Shown piece after piece: positions 49,526 through 60,580 of a stretch of DNA of 64,000 nucleotides; within the stretch, counting starts at the first letter, position 1; each line of letters starts with the position of its first letter. Location: NCBI GenBank assembly GCA_030737875.1, contig CM060922.1, positions 307,139,456 to 307,203,455 of the forward strand. Direction: 5' to 3'. A model generated the notes under the pieces. It did not search any database and was not told the origin of the DNA. It saw only the letters and a list, made by a program, of their open reading frames with translations. This stretch comes from Allium sativum. Its lineage: Eukaryota > Streptophyta > Magnoliopsida > Asparagales > Amaryllidaceae. Position numbers and translations under genes: made by a program.

Positions 49526-51244
49526 CTATATTTCACTTGCATTTCAACACATATATCTATTATTCTATGCATGTATAATTCATACTTCGCTTATATAGCT
49601 TACACCACGCATGTACATGAGGTAGACAACACGTGTGTAATTTATATTTCGCTAATATAATTTATACACGACATTTTCCATTCAAATTCTTTTAATTTAG
49701 ATTTCTCACATTGGTTTGTTGCTTCGTTAAAAATAGATACGATGTCAGAAAAATCCGCGGCTTCTTCTAAAGTGTAGAGAGCCTCCTTGCGGTCACGATG
49801 TCTCCTGTTTCATCGAATTTCGTCAACACACCAAAAAGATATGATTTTTCAAAGTACAGACATAAAAAAGGACTCACCTTTCTATTTGGTTCGAAACTAG
49901 GTTTGAGGTTTTCGCGAAATCCGCTGACCTAGACGACGATCAGGGAGTTGGACGTGGAAGAGCTTCGAGTGGGGGTCCTGTCGGTGGTGGTTTGGTGGAG
50001 CTCGGTTGCAGATCGGAGCGGCGGCGGCGATGGGAAGTGGTGGACTTTGGGCGCTCGATTCAGGCGGAGGAGGCAATGGTTCTGGTCGAGAGTGGGTCGG
50101 ATCTGACGAGGGGAGGGAGGCGCGTCGACGACAGGTGGTGGCGGCGGCGAAAGAGGGCTGAGGCGGCGGCAATCGGTCGGAGAAGAATCGAACGGGTTTC
50201 GCCATTCGTTTGTGGGTTACGGGGGTTTTTAGTTTTTTTTATTTTTTAAAATAATGAATAGAATTTTTTGATTCGCCGGAATATATATATTTCAGAAAAT
50301 TAGGGTTTTCACCAACGAACTCCTTTTTAAGCACAACGACTGTCGCCCCTAGCTAAATACCGCCATCCCGGACACAATGGGATATGTTTCGTTGGCCAAT
50401 TCAACTGTTACAATCAGTAATTTTTCAAATTAAAGAATAAAACATTTAATTTTAACTTTGAACACACATTTCAATTTGCCAGGGCCACAAACTGATTCGA
50501 AAAATTCCAGAAAAATAAATCTAGCTATGTTTTGACGCTACGGTCCCAACAAAACAAGTTTCGTCGAATTTTGAGATCGTTTGAAAAATGGCCATTTTCT
50601 GGTCGATCCAATTTAACAGAAATTGACCAAACGCATTTTCTTTTGCCACGCTCACATACTAGCTTCAAAAATTATGAAATTTGAAACCTAGCAATAGTTT
50701 AACATCTCGGACCCAACAAAAGTGGTTTCGTCGAATTCCGAGGTCGTTTGCAAAATATCAATTTTCCAGGGCTATATATTCCATATAGAGACCTTTCTGA
50801 AAATTCAATCGGCCATAACTTTTGATTCCCGTTATGAAACTTCGATTTTTCAGATTCGTTAAAAAGGTATTGACTAACAGATTTAAATATTTTTAGTGTC
50901 GCTAAAATCCGTTATATTCTCCACCCTGCACAGACAGTCAAAGTTTGAATTCAAGTTTTCAAACTTACTCACTATTTCTAATTCACTATTTTATTGAAAT
51001 ATTCTATTTCAATTGTTCAAATTCCTTTGAAATCACCAATTTAAAAATTTTTAATTGGCTCGTATTTTCCGGGTAATTACACTCTGATATTTAGTACTCT
51101 AATATTACATTATTATGATGTTTATAAAAGTCTTCTGTTATTTGTTCTGATGGGTTGTATGCCCAGAGTTAGCGTATTCGGGTTTTGAACGGTCTTGGTC
51201 GATTCAGTAATCGATTAGGTCCGAGCGAAATCTGAATCGTTACA

Positions 51245-51935
51245 GCAAGATTATTACACCATGCATTAACCCAAACTGTCTTGTCACGTACCGGAACTTT
51301 TCATTTGGTATATACTAAGACTTTCACAGCATTATATGTAGTCTATGATGAAGTTCAGAAAAATTGGATGCAACTATCTTGGATCACATCTTGCTTTTTA
51401 CTACCGGAAATCCAAGCTATTTTAATTATGGATAATATCTTATGTGAATCTTTGCAAATGCCGATATACACGAACCGACATCCGATAAGCTAGACGTAAA
51501 AAAATTTGATTGCAAAAATTTAAAAATGATGAAGCTACCACCTCCGATTCGAAGAATTATGAGTTTGGAGGAATAGAGAGAAGGATCGACCATCATCAAG
51601 TGCTTCTCATGCTAATCCAGAAGATGTTCGTTTAATCAATGAGTCTTTAATTATTAGACAAGCAGTTGATGTTGTTTCACGTAATCAACTCCTTTTGGAA
51701 GCTAGAATTAAAAGACTTGATGAAAAGGTTGATATAAAATTCAAAAAAATCAAGAATTTTTTAGGAAATATGTGGAATGCTGTTTCGTGCTCTATTTCTT
51801 CCTCAAGTCAAGCTGCTGATCCAGGAAAAAGGCCAATATCACCTATAAATTGGATGTTATCAGAAATATGGAGTCCGAAGCTTTTTAAGAATATCATGGT
51901 AGTAAGTTTGCGTATCTTTATTTTGAAATAAATGA
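51245..51935 (+). pseudogene. SIRE extra ORF, C-terminal part
   Basis: Continues the ORF cut at 39332: across the D site the frame gives a motif with LLHHALTQTVLSRTG, typical of the plant transposon protein domain (the family often has an L-P-R-S-G version). It stays open to TAG at 51491-51493. A further stretch at 51695-51931 is Lys/Glu-rich and could form the coiled-coil end seen in such proteins, in a different frame. Broken and not functional. Confidence 0.65.
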
Positions 51936-52147
51936 ACTTATGAGATCTTCACTAAGTGATATCCTTCTCGTACTCCTTTATATAAAATTATAGAGGCATG
52001 TACTAAATAGTCTCTACAGAAATTCATATTTTGTTTGCCGTTTGTACTTAAAACCTATCCATGTTATGTATTTTTTTTGTTTGTATCTTCTTATTTTTGT
52101 GATCGATTACTGTTTTAGCATGTTATATATTATCACTGATTGATGAC

Positions 52148-52354
52148 AGAGGGGGAGAAGAATATGTAATATATGCTAACATTTTATTGCAGGAAAGCAA
52201 CTGGTACATATTTTTATATATGCGCTAACAAAATGTTGCAGAGAAGCTTTTTATTCAGGAGGAGATAAATATATGCAAGTATATATTCAGGGGGAGAAAA
52301 TAAATAATTCTATTCAAGTGCAAGAGGTTGTCATCAATCAAAAAAGAGGGAGAA
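52148..52354 (+). promoter_or_regulatory. Cluster of polypurine tracts before the SIRE 3' LTR
   Basis: Purine tracts AGAGGGGGAGAAGAA (52148-52162), CAGGAGGAGATAAA (about 52257), CAGGGGGAGAAAATAAA (about 52289) and finally AAAAAAGAGGGAGAA (52340-52354) next to the LTR. A near-repeat of ATGCTAACATTTTATTGCAG and ATGCGCTAACAAAATGTTGCAG lies between them. Only the last tract adjoins the LTR and should be the working primer; the others may be older or auxiliary. Confidence 0.65.
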
Positions 52355-53431
52355 TGTTGATTCATGAGTTTTTGATTCATGAAAACGAAGAAATGAAGAT
52401 CGATTGAAGAGTTAGTTCACATATATATGTGTGTGTTTAGTGTATTAGATTTATGTTAAAATCTATCCTCATTTATTACAACACAATCACACAAAACACA
52501 AATATACGCATATATATGAGAATGGCTTAAAACAGCGATTACTGGGCTTTTTGAAATGGACCAGTCGACTGGTCTATTTCATACCACTCGACTGGTAACA
52601 GGGTAAAAACGTTGTAACGGTTATTTTCTTCCATTTTTCAAATATATATATACGATTCATATTTTTGACTAGTTCATTGGTGATTTTTATACCAGTCGAC
52701 TGACCCGACAATAATAACCCTTTTTCTGAAGGGTCACTTTCTTTCATAAAAAGTTCTCTTTTGATTTCTAAAGGAAATGGTTGCTTCTTTTCAATAAAAC
52801 TCTTCGTGAACATTGACTACTCTTCAATCTCTATAAATACATCACAAACTTATTTATCAATTCACCAATTCATACTGATTTTATTCTATTTCTTAATCTA
52901 TATTTCTAAGCACTCTTGCATTCTAAAAGATCCTAAATATTCAAATTACTTATTGAATCTTTGAATTTATTTCAATTCTCTTGATTTAATAAGTAATATA
53001 CTTCCTTCAATCTTCACATACACATTATAGACTTGAGGACAAGATTATATGAAGGGTGTACTCAACTATTGACTATTCAGTGTTGTTCAAGTACACAATC
53101 ATAAGTCAAACTCTTATTACTTGTTAAAGTCTTGTGTCGATGCTCAGGCGGGAGATCTGTGCTGGTGTCATATGTATTGTGAATTTGTTCCTTTGGGTGA
53201 AGAGAGGGTGTTGATAGTAGAATTCTCGAAGGAGACTGGATGTAATAAGGGAAGTCCGAACCAGTGTAAAATTATTGGTGTCACTTTACTTACTACATTT
53301 ACTTACTTGTGATGGTTTTTACTATTTAATATTTATTTCCATAACTACTATATTAGACAAATTATAATCCCATAGTTAATTCTGCAATATTCCATATATA
53401 AAGATCCTACACTAAGTCACACGACTTTTCA
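52355..53431 (+). repeat. SIRE 3' LTR, 1077 bp, uninterrupted
   Basis: Starts TGTTGATTCATG, ends ACTTTTCA. It holds the palindrome GACCAGTCGACTGGTC (52559-52574), a variant at 52583-52596, degenerate copies at 52668-52681 and 52691-52704, and TATAAATA at 52832-52839. It shows the empty target site of solo LTR A. Confidence 0.9.
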
Positions 53432-55756
53432 CTTTCAAATTATGATCCGAATGGATACGACTTTCAAATTCTGAGAAAAAAATTATCGTTTCAGCGCACT
53501 GGCCCAATCAGCAACCGTCGGCCCTATTCAATCAAGAGACACCAAGATCTTTAAGGCCCAAGGCCCAATCTTTAACACTTTAATATATTATTATGTCAAG
53601 GCCTAGCCTACATCCTTATAGAATCCCTCTTCCTTTTTATTTTATTTAAGCCTATTTGCTTCTAATATATTAGGAGAGGTTGTGTTAATATTTTGATGAT
53701 GTGAGACTTATAGGTTGATATCTCTTCTTCTTCCCAAATTCTTCTTTCTCTTGCCCATTCATTTCTAACATAGGTAATATGTGATTGATGTTACTAAGAA
53801 TAAAAGGACCATGGGAATTCTCCATTGATGTTGTCTAGAGAAAAAGCACCGAGTCATTGACATCGCATGAGGTCGGTTAAAACCCTAACAATGAAATTTT
53901 ATGTAGTCTATTTAATAAAGAGAACGAAGAAGCATGAGAAATAAAAATATATTTCTAAATTCCTTATCTTTGATGGATATTTACACATTTACTCACTATT
54001 ATAACAATTATTATTTCATAAGTTTTAACTAATATATTGCAATGTTCATACAAAAGAATATCTACTTTTACTAACACTTTTTCATGTATCCTAATTTTTT
54101 TTATCGTTGTTAGGTTAAAACATTTATAAGTGTTAGAAGTTGAGAGATACAAAATATTGCAAATTTATTGGTTTAGATTAGTGTTTTAATGGAAATTAGG
54201 CAGATTCTTACCATTTAATACCTTATTGAAGGCAAGTATCCACCACTTAGTAGCTAATACTTTCAATCTAAGTGGATCTTTTGACATCACGTACTCCGCC
54301 TAACCAGTCTCCCCAATCTTTTGATATTTCCCAGATAGAATGAGGCAAGCTCCTAAATAGCCACTTAATAACTTCAATTCCCTAAGTGAATCCTTCATAT
54401 TAAGAAACATACCCCCATAGAATCATATTATGTTGTCTAATTATTCGTATGTACCGGTGGCTAGGTTAGTTGGAGAAATTTATCCTATAGAATTTTGGAC
54501 TAACCTTGTGTCATCTGTAGTTACTTATTATAGGCGTTGTCTCATTGAACCCCAAAGTCACACTATGACAGCCATATTAGCTGTGCAGATTTTTGTATGT
54601 GTTTGACTAACCTCACATCCACATAGCTTTAGTCACAATCTATAACACTCTTCTAACATATTTCCACGCATCTCGTTGTATCCATGTGTAGGATTGTAAG
54701 AAAACGTTCTTACTTCACCTATACAATTTATTACTTTCCTAATTATGGATTTTTTTAATTAATAACTTAATTAAATAAGCAATTAATACATTATAATTGT
54801 ATGTTATTAACACTAACTTATCTATATACACATACATATATATATATATATATATATTCACACTTAGTACATATTTATGCATTTGAAGATAGCCCAACTA
54901 ATGTTTAAATGTCAAATATTTAAAATTATATAGGTCTTAGTTCTAGGTTTACACATATTCCATAAATCCAATAGCCAAATAAAATCAAAAGACTTATACA
55001 TAGAATACAAATCCAACTTATTTAAAACATTGAAATTAACTAGTAATACGAACTTACAATGTAATTAATTATATGCTTTATTCAACTTGTTAATGATATT
55101 TTTCGTCAACACCGGAGATATGTCTATGGAAGTGTACCTAAGAGAAAATAGGTTGTTTAGCCTTTGCAAGTTTGAGTTAGTTCACTATTTCCTAGGAATC
55201 AAGGTCTAGAATCCGAAAGAAAAGTTACTCTTCCCTCGATGGGGTGAGTATCACGGTTAAGCGATTCAAGAACCAATAATTATCCTAGGAGGATGAATTT
55301 CTAAACACAACCCCAGATAAGGACTTAACGGATGGTAGGAACGGGTTCTGCGCTAAGCTTGTTGAAGGGTTTAAGCTTGCAGGAAGCGTTTAAACTTGTG
55401 GAAAGGGGTGTTTCACTTGAACTGCATAAAGGCTTGGTCGAAGGTTTATGTATGTGTAGGAAACAAACAGTAAGCTGCGACAACTATAATTAGGAAATAA
55501 CATAGCAAACTTATAAAGAAATGCCATAAGTATCGATTCATTCTTTATTGATCTTTAATTTAGAATACAAGAATAGAATAAGAGAAATCCCCAAATTGAT
55601 TTAAGAATTAGGGTTTACTCTAGAGAAAAAAGTATAAGAATTAGAATGAGAAAAATCGTCTCCAAAATATGACCCCTAGGGTCCTATTTATAGAGAATCC
55701 GGGGCCCTTTTTGCTGTTAGGGCGTTGGGCCTGCAGGAGCCTATGTCAGCCACTTT
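53432..55756. other. No recognisable gene; possible minus-strand promoter near the right end
   Basis: Unique-looking AT-rich DNA with an AT microsatellite at 54837-54857 and no ORF with a recognisable domain. On the minus strand near 55680-55700 a CTCTATAAATAGGACCC sequence forms a good TATA box, and an AATAAAGAATGAATCG sequence follows at about 55553-55538. This looks like the promoter and leader of another LTR, or of a short transposon fragment. I could not define its ends. Confidence 0.3.
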
Positions 55757-56624
55757 TGTAACAACCCGGAAAATCAAAACCAATTTAAAAATTTATTTTT
55801 TCTATTTTAATGTATTTTGAATATTTAAAATTGTTTATTTTAAATAATGATAGCTAAAAATTTATTTTGAATGAAATTAGAACTAATAAATTTATTTTAA
55901 TTATATAACAAGCCTGAAATAGCGCGATAGTTTGAAAATTCGATTTCAAATTTCAAATGAATTTACAGGATTCAAAATAAATCGGATTTCAGTAAAACCA
56001 GAAATATTTGAATCTGTTTAATAATATCTTTCTAACGAATGTGAAAAATCCAGATTTCATAATGGGAATAAAAAATTATGTCCAGTTGAAAATTCAGAAT
56101 AGTCGTTATGGAATTTATATATATTTTATATAACATATAGCCCTTAAAAATAGCCATTTTGCAAATGATCTCCGTTTTCGATGAGACCATATTGCTAGAT
56201 TCCAATTTTCAGAATTATTGGAATTAATATGTGAGCATGGCAAAAGAAAACATGTTTGGTCAATTCAGTTTGAATTTAATCGACTGGAAAATGACCATTT
56301 TCAAATGGTCTCCAAATTCGACTAAATTAGTTTTGTTAGGACTGTATCATCAAAACATAAATAGATTTATTTTTCTGGAATTTTTGGAGTCAGTATGTGG
56401 CCCCGGTAAATTGAAATGTACGTTGAAATCAATTTTGAACGCTAAATTAATTTTTATTTTTATTTCGATAAAAACTTGTTGAAATAGTTTAATTTTCCTA
56501 TGAAACATATCATATTGTGTTCGGAATGGGGGTATTTAGTTGGGGACGTCAGTCGTTGGGTCTCGTTTGGACGTCGAATAAAAAAGTCAACTATTGGGAT
56601 AATTAAATATAATATTAATTTAAT

Positions 56625-56941
56625 TATATAACCCTTATTTTCCCCCAATCCCCTTGACCCCATCAATTTCAAGTTTTAAAGAAATAAAAAAACCTCATCG
56701 ATGGTGGCTCCCTCCACCCTCCCCCGTCGCAGTCGCCACCGCACCCCACCCAAGCACCACCGCTGGCCACTCCTCCCCCTCCACCTCTCCTCTCTCCTCC
56801 TCCAGAAGAAAACCCACCCAAAACCCCAAACCCTTCACCAATCCGCCGCACCAGAGGACGCCACCAACCACCACTTCGCGGCCACCAGAGCCTCCCCCGA
56901 CTGCCAAACCCCCTGCCCCCTCCGCCTAGCCACCTGTAAGT
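56625..56941 (+). promoter_or_regulatory. TATA box, C-rich leader and donor-like site in LTR F
   Basis: TATATAA at 56625-56631 is followed by a C-rich tract and ends at CCTGTAAGT, with GTAAGT at 56936-56941. This is the clearest version of the arrangement seen in C, B and E. ORFs rich in Pro and Ser in this tract reflect composition only. Confidence 0.5.
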
Positions 56942-57019
56942 TTTTTACTCCTATTTTTGTTTATTTAGGTAATTAATTAACTCAATTAATTAGTTATTAA
57001 TTAATTTGGTTTAGTTAAA

Positions 57020-57461
57020 AATGATGTATTTTTATCATGAAATGGCATTAAACAAAAATTATATATATATGAACCGAAGATAAAAGTGTAATTTTTATAT
57101 ATATGAAGCGAAAATAAAAATGTAATTTTTATATATATAAAGAGAAAACAAAAATATGATTTATATATATAACGCTAGAATAAAAATGTGATTTTTATTT
57201 CTAAAATAGCAAAATAAAAATATGATTTTTATTTCTAAAATAGCAAAATAAAAATGTGATTTTTATTTATAAAGTACCAAAATAAAAAAATTGATTTTAA
57301 TATATGTAGTGTCGAAATAAAAATATGATTTTTATATATGTAGAAGCGTTATAAAAATAGGTTTTTTATATGTATAGTAGCGTTTTAAAAATCTGATTTT
57401 TATAATGTAAATTAGAAATAAAAATATCATTTTATTATAGAAATGGCGTTATAAAAATGCG

Positions 57462-57498
<37 letters not shown>

Positions 57499-58000
57499 AG
57501 CATAATAAAAATGTGATTTTTATTATATGAATAGCGAATTAAAAATATGATTTCATTGAAATGAAAAATATGATTTCATTGAAATGAAAAATACAATTTC
57601 ATTGAATTGAAAAATACGATTTCACTGAATTGAAATATATGATTTCTTTGTAAATAGAAAATATATTTTTTAGATTAGAAAAATAAGATTTTTCAATGTA
57701 TAAAAATATGATTTTTATCGTATGTATGCGATATATAAAATCGTCACACTATAAAAATATTTTTAGAAAGGTAAAAAATATGATTTTAAGAGTATGTATG
57801 TTATTTATAAAATGGTCATACATATGAATAATTATTAATAGGTTAAAAATATGATTTTTATATATGTAGAGATATGAAAAATATGATTTTTATACATGTA
57901 GCGATATCAAAAAAGTAATCTTTTATATATACACAGCGAAAAAAATGTGATTTTTAAATATATAAACATCATATTAAATATGTGATTTTAATATGAACAG
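57020..58000. repeat. A/T hairpin array in LTR F, possible intron
   Basis: More than 15 copies of AATAAAAATNTGATTTTTAT-like palindromes about every 40 to 50 bp, with an (AT)n tract at 57465-57495. It spans the interval from the GTAAGT at 56936 to ATATGAACAG ending at 58000. Confidence 0.75.
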
Positions 58001-58084
58001 CGTGGAAAAGATTGCATTGGAATTTCGGGCAAATCCAAGCGGTTCAGAAATTCAGAAATAAAACTAGAGGAATGGATCCTAAAG
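58001..58084 (+). other. Conserved 84-nt block, candidate LTR exon, in F
   Basis: Preceded by ATGAACAG, followed by GTGAGA at 58085-58090 in a CTAAAG-GTGAGA context that fits a strong donor. It shares GCATTGG and GGTTCA.CA.TTCAGAA elements with C and AATTTCGGGCAAATCCAA with B. Confidence 0.45.
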
Positions 58085-59904
58085 GTGAGAGCTTCACACT
58101 CTAATTTTGTTTTCTAGTTAAATATATATTAGGATGCAAATGGTTCTTAGAAGCACCCGACACCTTTGATTGAAACCATGGATGTTTGGTTGTTTGTTTG
58201 ATTGGTTTATTTGTTTGAATTTGGTTTGGGAAGTGAAATGGATTGATTAGAATTGGTATGTGTATGGCGTGAGCCAATATTAAGCAAGGGATAGGGCTAG
58301 ACCTTATCCCAGTTCTAATACCGCGCCGTTATGCTGCCAATATTTTCTAAAATATGTTAGAACGATAAAAATATCATTTTTATTGTATAAATGAACTGAA
58401 TAAAATATTCATGTGTCTAATAAAATATTTTATCATTAAATATATAATTTTTAACGTGTATATGAATAAAATAAATATTCATTTACAAATCAGATGATTT
58501 GTTTATGTACACACATTTAACTGATATTGATTGGGACGATAAATTTTACATATCGCCCAACTACACAAATAACATTCGGTATTTGTTGGTTAAAACCCCA
58601 CATGGGTATTGGGATGTTATTTAACGTACATTAATCCCAATTATTTAGTTGTATATCAATCGATTGGTTGATAGACTGTTGTAAGCGTTAATTATTTATA
58701 TTAATGCTTAAGCAGTTGTTTGATGCACTCTGGATGATGGTTTATTGATTTTGATTGGTGTTGTATACATATATTGTATGAAATCTATATAAATAACATT
58801 ATATGGTAATTGACTGTGTCTGATTCCAATTCAAAAATAACAAATATTTTAAAATAAAGAATATTTTAAAATATGGAATATTTTAAAATAATATTCAATA
58901 AAGGATTAAAATCTGATTTTGATGTCCAATTTGGGATGAACACGAAATATTGAAACATATGAAGCCGTGTTGATTAAAGATATGCCATTTTGACATGAAC
59001 GATATTTATATCGATTTTATTCAGTTTTATAATGAATATCGAAAAAGAAGTGATTTCAAAACCTAATGTTTTGAAAATATTATCATTTATATATTAATGA
59101 TATAGAATATTCAATTTTGATTTAAAATTGAATATGAAGTTGAATTCGTTTTTAAAACGAATTTAAAACGAACTTGTAAAATACGTTTTAAATGGAAATC
59201 GATGAAATATACATAATATATATTATATATGTAATGGCCTGAATAGAACGAGCCGCGCCGCGGCTCTCCTTGAATTTCGACTATTGACTTCGAATTGATG
59301 TTACGGGAGATCCGCCTGTCGGATTCTCCTAAAACCGGAACCGTTGGGTTCGTATCGGAAAGAGATTTCCAATGAATACAATAGATTTGAAATCTAACGG
59401 CTTGATTTGGAATTATTTCCAAACCAAATTTGGAAAAGGTCGTTGTAAGTGCAATTCGATGAGCTTTTATGGAAATCGACTGAAAAGGACTTTATAAAAT
59501 TATTAAAAATATTGATAATTTGTGTAAAATCATAACAAATGGTTTGGAAAGAACTGGGATGAAAAATTACACGTTTGTAAAGATAAAAACATATTTTATC
59601 AAAATGAACTAGTTATTAACTAGATTTGAAATCCAATAATTTTTAAATGAATTGGATATGTGAATGGTTTTAATATAACTAGAAATTTCCAAAGAACAAA
59701 TTGGAATGAAATTGGAATGGATTTGAAATAGAAATATCTTCGGAATATTTCGATATTGGATTCCATGATTATACAGATATTGTTATGGAAATTTGGAAGA
59801 TATATTCTATATCGTTATTTCCAATACGATAATTGTTGGTTTCAGAATTTGATATTGAATATAAGCCGATATAACTTCTATTCAGAACCTTGTATTTAAT
59901 ATCA

Positions 59905-60580
59905 AATTGAATTTTGGGTTTGTTGTGAACGGTGTCTTAAATAACACTATTCTTAAACCCAGTTGAGAAAAAGAATAAATCTTTGAATGAAGATTTAGTG
60001 AAGTTTTCCAATTAATTAATATTTAATTGGAATTGAGTAAAAGAATTCGATTTTTGGTTTAACGTGAATGGTGTGTTAAATAACACTATTCTTAAACCCC
60101 GTGTGAAAAGGATAAATCTTTTAATTAAGATTATTAGAGTTTCCAGTTAATTAACATTTAATTGGAATAAAATGGAATGTGAATTGCTTTTATCGTGAAC
60201 TGTACTTTAACGACATTCGTTCTTTAACCCGATTTGCAGTGAAATATGATTCGGAATTTATAAATCTTTTTATTAAGATTTAACAGGAATTTTCCAAAGG
60301 AAAGTTTTCCAATTTAATATATTAAATTGGAATTGAATGGAATTCGATTTGATAACAATCAAAGTGAGCTTCTGTGGAGGAAGACTGTTAATATATATAT
60401 GGAATTTAAAAGGCTTTGTCGTTATTCCATTTATATTACTAGTCAGAAACGAAAATTGATATCGATTATATATTGATCTGTTTTCCATGAAGATTCCATA
60501 ATTAATGGAATGTGATTTGGGTTTATCATGAACTGTGTTTTAAATGACGTTAGTTCTTTAACCCAGTAAAAGACAGGATT
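59905..60580. repeat. Expanded tandem region in LTR F
   Basis: A module containing GTGAACTGTGTTTTAAAT-like and CTTTAACCC-like words starts near 59921, 60062, 60194 and 60525. B has a single copy (minus strand near 29400-29440). Each module also contains AATTAATATTTAATTGG-type A/T palindromes. Confidence 0.65.

Larger units (their letters stand above)
45692..51081 (-). mobile_element. Solo LTR E (giant-LTR chromovirus), 5390 bp
   Basis: On the minus strand it starts TGTAATTACCCGG at 51081 and ends GGGATCGTCACA at 45692. Perfect duplicates CTCTG lie at 45687-45691 and 51082-51086; removing E rejoins LTR D in a way that matches the C LTR. It is the closest relative of the C LTRs: it shares the AT tract and CGTCCATGGTTTGTGGACGA block, the CCGTCCCTAGTACGGCTCCT block (49207-49226), the TGCCCGACAAATAGGTAC block (48313-48330) and the two-copy GGATTTTCC repeat (47640-48050). 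No internal region is present. A C-rich leader (sense) is at 50240-49880, ending in AAG-GTGAGT at 49877-49872; a second donor-like GTGAGA is at 49709-49704. Confidence 0.9.
39333..51244 (+). mobile_element. Solo LTR D (giant-LTR chromovirus), interrupted by E
   Basis: Starts TGTAACAACCCGG at 39333, ends GAATCGTTACA at 51244, with perfect duplicates GCAAG at 39328-39332 and 51245-51249. Without E it is about 6.5 kb and has no gag-pol or primer site. The U3-like start (39333-40080) aligns with A to F. A U3/leader-like segment appears a second time at 41880-42560, and the hairpin arrays are also doubled, so D contains a long internal duplication. A donor-like GTGAGA lies at 42770-42775 with an AT run at 42805-42822. 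The 3' part (45440-45691 plus 51087-51244) matches the end of the C LTR, for example GCACTGGCAATCCAATGGAG. Confidence 0.88.
6018..53431 (+). mobile_element. SIRE-type Ty1/copia retrotransposon split by nested insertions
   Basis: The LTRs start TGTTGATTCATG at 6018 and 52355 and end ACTTTTCA at 35458 and 53431. A primer site TGGTACCAGAGC at 35461-35472 and a polypurine tract ending at 52354 complete the frame. Removing insertion A (6295-34599) and insertion D (39333-51244), each with one target duplicate, leaves about 7.2 kb. Inside are a broken SIRE-like gag and a broken extra ORF of the plant transposon protein type, but no integrase, reverse transcriptase or RNase H, so pol was lost. The two LTRs differ at several positions per 50 bases where I compared them, which makes this the oldest element of the stack. 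Flanking target duplicates are unclear (TTTTT left, CTTTC right). Confidence 0.85.
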
